Shown: positions 60,727 through 64,000 of the stretch, piece after piece
Position numbering within the stretch: position 1 is the stretch's first letter
Layout: every line of letters starts with the position of its first letter
Assembly (NCBI GenBank): GCA_963643225.1
Contig: CAVIIX010000007.1
Span: 1 to 64,000 of the forward strand
Length of the DNA: 64,000 bases
DNA from: UBA1258 sp963643225
Lineage (GTDB): Bacteria > Bacillota > Clostridia > Lachnospirales > Lachnospiraceae
Direction of reading: 5' to 3'
Position numbers and translations under genes: made by a program
Notes under the pieces: model-generated
What the model saw: the letters and a program-made list of their open reading frames with translations, nothing else
What the model was told of the DNA's origin: nothing
Databases searched by the model: none

Positions 60727-62840
60727 TATTTAACCTCAATATCCCTTTTTGATCTAAGTACAATTCCAGATACAGGATGCATTGTAACCTTCATCTTTAC
60801 CCCTGTAAGCTCCATATCTGCGTGCGTAGCATCAAAGCCCAAAGAATCCGTATACATTATTCTTTCAAATTCACCCATGGGAACAGGTGCCACCTCCCAA
60901 AGTGGAATTAAAACATCTCTTTCATAATTGCCACGATTAATAATCACAACCGTGCATTCATCCTCTGTAAATCTGCCGTAACCTATAAGGAAGTCTTCAC
61001 ACACAAGCTTCTTTATTGAGCCTGTAATAATTTCTTTATTTTCCTTATGGATTTTAATCATTTCCTTATGGTAATTGATTAAATCCATATCCTCTCTTCC
61101 CCAGGGGTACGTACGTCTGTTATCAGGGTCCGTAAAGCCGGTTAATCCGGCTTCGTCTCCATAATAAATAGTGGGAGCGCCCACCCAGGTCATCTGTATC
61201 ATGACCGCAAGGCGCATAAGATTTTTGTCTACGCCTTCATCAGCCGCCTGCCAGCCTAAAGAATTTGTGCGACCCACCCTCATATTTGTTCTTGTTAAGA
61301 ATCTTGAATGGTCGTGATTGGAAAGCTGATTCATAGCAACCGTCTTTGAAGGATAAGCAAATTTATTGCCACAGTAAATCATTGTATCAAAAAACACCGA
61401 AGCATTACCCAGCATATCGCCTCTGAAGTCGTCGCTGTGTTTCTGCATGCCTGTCAAAAACCAGGTGACAGGTTCCATAAAAGCATCGTAGTTCATTACG
61501 GAATCCCATTCCTTACCGTTAAGCCAGGACTTAGGGTCTCCGTAGTGTTCGGCAAGTATCAAAGCTTCTGGATTTGCTTCCTTAACCGAATGACGAAAGC
61601 GCTTATAAAAGCTATGGTTAAATTCAGGAGAGTGACCTAAGTCTGCTGCCACGTCAAGTCTCCAGCCGTCAGCGTTAAAGGGTGCAGAAACCCATTTTTG
61701 TCCTATCTCGATAATTTTATCGTATAAAGACTGGCTTCCTTCATAATTAAGCTTAGGTAAGGTATCATAACCCCACCATCCGTCATAGCTTCCGTTATAG
61801 GGCCAGCCCTCTTTATTTCTAAAATCAAAATAGTTTCTGTAGGGGCTCTCTGCACTTATATAGGCACCCTTTTCAAAATCCTTACTGTCCTCGTATATTC
61901 TTTCACGGTCAAGCCATTTATTAAAGCTTCCGCAATGATTAAATACGCCGTCAAGAATGACTCTTATACCAAGTTCATGAGCCTTTGTCACAAGCTCACA
62001 GAAAAGAGCATCGGAAGCCTCAAGATTTTTAAGACTTGATACTCTCATCTTATATTTTGTAGCATGCTTATTGTCGGTATCTCCCTCAGAAAGGCATTCG
62101 CCGCCATCTTCCACAATTTTCCCAAAGTGAGGGTCTATATGTTCATAGTCCTGACTGTCATATTTATGATTGGAAGGTGACACAAACAAAGGGTTAAAAT
62201 AAATTGCATCAATACCTAAATCCTTTAAATACCCAAGCTTATCTATAACGCCCTGTAAGTCGCCACCGTAAAATTCCTTGGTGCCGTCAACTGCAGGTAC
62301 CTTGTACCAGTCATCAATTTTCTGAACCGGACCGCCTACATAAAAATATTCGCCGTTTTGAACATCATTTGAAGTGTCGCCGTTACAGAATCTTTCCGTA
62401 TAAATCTGATACATAACAGCGCCCTTAGCCCAGGCAGGTGTATGAAATCCTGGCATTATCGAGAAAGGATAATCTGTAGTCTTTGCCTTCTTTACTCCGA
62501 TTGCATCATAAATAATACTTATTTTTCCTACATTGATTTTAAAATAATAAGTAAATTCAGTATCGTTTAAATAGACCTTGGTCTCGTAGTAGTCAAAGCC
62601 CCTATTCTGTTTCACAAGGTCCATTGGAAGCTCTTCGTTATTGGTAACAAGATATACCATATCCGCATTGTTTTTGCCGGTTCGAAATCTGATGGTAACC
62701 TCTGCGTAGGGATTAGGCTCAGCGGGGAAAACATAATTTTCGGTGGTATCGCTGAAAAGTGCACCCTTCATGAAGATTGGGCGTATTGATTGCATATATA
62801 GTTGATTATTAATTGTCTTATCTAAAAAATTAGGCTTCAT
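60726..62840 (-). CDS. GH13 neopullulanase/maltogenic amylase-like glycosidase
   Basis: The 704-residue enzyme has an N-terminal CBM34-like domain (about 25-130), a catalytic barrel with DAIYFNPLFVSPSNHKYDS, GVFNHCG, GWRLDVAADLG (nucleophile Asp), LILAEHYGDP (acid Glu) and LSNHDHSRF, and a C-terminal beta domain. It splits alpha-glucans such as pullulan or cyclodextrins, probably in the cytoplasm since no signal peptide is seen. The start is not firm: the ATG at 62840 has no clear ribosome site and overlaps the previous gene. Confidence 0.9.
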   Translation of the reverse strand: MKPNFLDKTINNQLYMQSIRPIFMKGALFSDTTENYVFPAEPNPYAEVTIRFRTGKNNADMVYLVTNNEELPMDLVKQNRGFDYYETKVYLNDTEFTYYFKINVGKISIIYDAIGVKKAKTTDYPFSIMPGFHTPAWAKGAVMYQIYTERFCNGDTSNDVQNGEYFYVGGPVQKIDDWYKVPAVDGTKEFYGGDLQGVIDKLGYLKDLGIDAIYFNPLFVSPSNHKYDSQDYEHIDPHFGKIVEDGGECLSEGDTDNKHATKYKMRVSSLKNLEASDALFCELVTKAHELGIRVILDGVFNHCGSFNKWLDRERIYEDSKDFEKGAYISAESPYRNYFDFRNKEGWPYNGSYDGWWGYDTLPKLNYEGSQSLYDKIIEIGQKWVSAPFNADGWRLDVAADLGHSPEFNHSFYKRFRHSVKEANPEALILAEHYGDPKSWLNGKEWDSVMNYDAFMEPVTWFLTGMQKHSDDFRGDMLGNASVFFDTMIYCGNKFAYPSKTVAMNQLSNHDHSRFLTRTNMRVGRTNSLGWQAADEGVDKNLMRLAVMIQMTWVGAPTIYYGDEAGLTGFTDPDNRRTYPWGREDMDLINYHKEMIKIHKENKEIITGSIKKLVCEDFLIGYGRFTEDECTVVIINRGNYERDVLIPLWEVAPVPMGEFERIMYTDSLGFDATHADMELTGVKMKVTMHPVSGIVLRSKRDIEVK

Positions 62841-63462
62841 CTGTTTCTTTGTTCTCGTCCTGTTTAATTAATTCGTCAAATATAGGCGTTACAAATTTTG
62901 CCGAAAAAATTCCTAATAAAGTAAGAAGCAGTAAAAATAAAACACCCGCGACAATTAATGTTACTACACTTGGATTAACAATAAGGACAATTACTGGAAT
63001 TGCCACGATACAGATTTCCAAAAGTGAGGTGCGAAAAAGAGTATCAACATGCTTCATGGACGCATATAATGCAATCAGCATAAGACGCTTTGTGGTGTTT
63101 TCAAATTTTGAAAGCAAATACGTAGAAAGACATTCAAAATTAAAATATAAAATGGAAGCAATCAGCAATAAGCTTCCTATCAAAAAATTAACGTCTCCTT
63201 TAGCGGTCAGCAGGGAATACCAGCTGTATCCAAGTGCTGCACCGAATATACCCAGTATCAAAAGAAAAGATAATGACTGCTTAAAATTTTGCTTAAAGGA
63301 TTTAATAAATTCCTTATAGACATTAATCTCAGCGTCTTTAACAAGTTTAAAATTTACAAAGTGCATTGCCGTAATCGCATCTGCAATAGTTACAACAGGA
63401 ATACTGAATATAACACCAAGCAAAGCACTTAAAGCATATTTACCTATAACCTTAATCTTCAT
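62830..63462 (-). CDS. DUF624 (YesL-like) membrane protein
   Basis: The 210-residue protein has five hydrophobic segments and a C-terminal acidic tail (KQDENKETDEA). The N-terminal helix includes SIPVVTIADAITAMHF, as in YesL/DUF624 proteins that often accompany carbohydrate genes. I start at 63462, with AGAGGA seven bases ahead; a frame to 63570 runs through the leader and is less likely. It overlaps the GH13 gene by 11 bases. Function unknown. Confidence 0.75.
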   Translation of the reverse strand: MKIKVIGKYALSALLGVIFSIPVVTIADAITAMHFVNFKLVKDAEINVYKEFIKSFKQNFKQSLSFLLILGIFGAALGYSWYSLLTAKGDVNFLIGSLLLIASILYFNFECLSTYLLSKFENTTKRLMLIALYASMKHVDTLFRTSLLEICIVAIPVIVLIVNPSVVTLIVAGVLFLLLLTLLGIFSAKFVTPIFDELIKQDENKETDEA

Positions 63463-63503
63463 AGTGAAATCCTCTTTAGAAATTATACTATATTTTTGAA
63501 TGG

Positions 63504-63534
63504 TAAAACAGACAGTAGGTAAACTACTGTCTGT
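63504..63534 (-). terminator. leader hairpin/terminator before DUF624
   Basis: ACAGACAGTAG (63508-63518) pairs with CTACTGTCTGT (63524-63534), an 11-bp stem followed by TTTT on the minus strand. It stands 42 bases before the DUF624 start and could end the upstream RNA or act as an attenuator. Confidence 0.5.
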
Positions 63535-63890
63535 CTTAGAGAAGGTATTTCTTCTTATGGGGTATAGCAAAAAACTATATAATGTATTGGGGGGTTACAA
63601 GTAGTATAATATCAGAGGTCTCAATTTGGGTAAATGCTCAGCATTCACAAAATTTACAAATTCGAACTGCCTTTTTTGTTTATTTTTCACAACACTCGAT
63701 TGTTTAAAGTCAACACACGCCAGTGAGTCCTGAGCGCCGGATTAAAGTCTTCACCGGCAGGCATCTGCCTCTTTTAATCCGTGTGCATCCACGCGTAGCG
63801 CTTAATTTATCCTAAGCCTAAACCAAACTTAGTATAGCTTGTGATAATCCCAGCCTTCGCTATCACTTAGAGAAGGGGGCTTTATCCGAC
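63535..63890. other. structured intergenic region between ftsH-like gene and DUF624
   Basis: No gene is seen. The segment 63733-63802 can fold with AGCGC/GCGCT closing a CGGATTAAA/TTTAATCCG arm that holds a GGCAG/CTGCC hairpin, plus a CGTG/CACG hairpin. Further hairpins lie at 63812-63832 (CTAAG/CTTAG) and 63841-63866 (GTGATA/TATCAC). These could be a riboswitch, a small RNA or an old mobile repeat. I could not match it to 6S, tmRNA, SRP RNA or the riboswitch classes I know. Confidence 0.5.
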
Positions 63891-64000
63891 TTAGTTAAAC
63901 AAAGATTCAAATTCCTCTCTGCTTATCTTTTCTTTCTCCAATAACAATTCCGCACAGGCATGTAATACATCCATATGCTCCCTGATAATTTCTTCAGCCT
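63891..64000 (-). CDS. ftsH: C-terminal end of FtsH-like zinc metalloprotease (partial)
   Basis: Only the last 36 codons are in the window; the rest lies beyond the right edge. The sequence reads LHACAELLLEKEKISREEFE, then SLFN and the stop. It fits the helical C-terminus of FtsH, where a repeated LLEKE-type segment precedes a final EEF-L motif. FtsH is a membrane AAA protease that clears damaged proteins. The catalytic part cannot be seen here, so the name rests on this tail alone. Confidence 0.65.
   Translation of the reverse strand, partial: AEEIIREHMDVLHACAELLLEKEKISREEFESLFN

Noticed and set aside
63535..63890. 6S RNA, tmRNA, SRP RNA or FMN riboswitch in the structured region
   Set aside because: The long single hairpin of 6S RNA, the conserved ends of tmRNA, the GGAAG tetraloop region of SRP RNA and the FMN core are all missing.
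1..64000. CRISPR array, prophage or insertion sequence
   Set aside because: No regularly spaced direct repeats, integrase, capsid, terminase or transposase sequence was seen on either strand.

Overview
The window looks like part of the chromosome of a low-to-moderate-GC Clostridia species, most likely a Lachnospiraceae (Butyrivibrio/Pseudobutyrivibrio/Roseburia-like). The evidence is the AT-rich intergenic DNA, AGGAGG-type ribosome sites, GTG/TTG starts, the dnaX-ybaB-recR block, a DUF5711 protein, GH43/CE12 fibre-degradation genes with a CcpA-type cre site, and galKT. No phage, insertion sequence or CRISPR array is seen. The species call is inference.

Layout. 1-200: two tandem strong promoters point out of the left edge, probably into an rRNA operon. 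370-2120: a promoter, a yybP-ykoY-type (Mn2+) riboswitch with terminator, an orphan decarboxylase beta subunit (oadB-like) and a 45-aa gamma-like peptide form one leftward unit. 2184-9706: leftward housekeeping run pfkA, dnaX, ybaB, recR, galM, DUF5711, CvpA, S66 peptidase. 9739-9931: tRNA-Ser(CGA) with its own promoter and terminator. 9956-18858: ten-gene cation-antiporter cluster in Mbh gene order with four ion-pump-like subunits and no redox arm. 19008-24892: aromatic amino acid operon pheA-aroB-aroC-aroA-DAHP synthase, in which aroE and tyrA survive only as N-terminal stubs. 25045-26355: diguanylate cyclase. 26483-31720: TetR-controlled operon of FGGY kinase, class II aldolase, GtrA and class III aminotransferase. 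31720-32547: decayed DNA with a DUF4143-type ATPase remnant. 32548-36544: rlmD, a YhaM-like exonuclease and an HtrA-like protein lacking catalytic residues. 36675-41202: mutS2 and a two-component system. 41302-44571: trmL, aminotransferase, Lrp regulator, HypE-like protein and a 34-aa membrane peptide. 44617-50428: hypothetical protein, MATE pump and a divergent GH43-CE12/GPH-symporter locus. 50531-58762: two hybrid histidine kinases, an AraC regulator, galK and galT. 58792-63462: ABC-F, GH13 and DUF624. The right edge holds a structured intergenic region and the 3' end of an ftsH-like gene.

The genes fit a fermentative gut or rumen anaerobe that uses plant polysaccharides: uptake and hydrolysis (GH43, CE12, GPH symporter, GH13), galactose metabolism (galM, galK, galT), glycolysis (pfkA) and cation-gradient energetics (antiporter cluster, oadB). 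The most unusual points are the Mn2+-type riboswitch over a lone oadB/oadG pair, the two eroded genes inside the shikimate operon, and a dispersed hairpin repeat that lies between convergent genes and also inside the tyrA stub. All functions are from reading sequence by eye; no database search was run.
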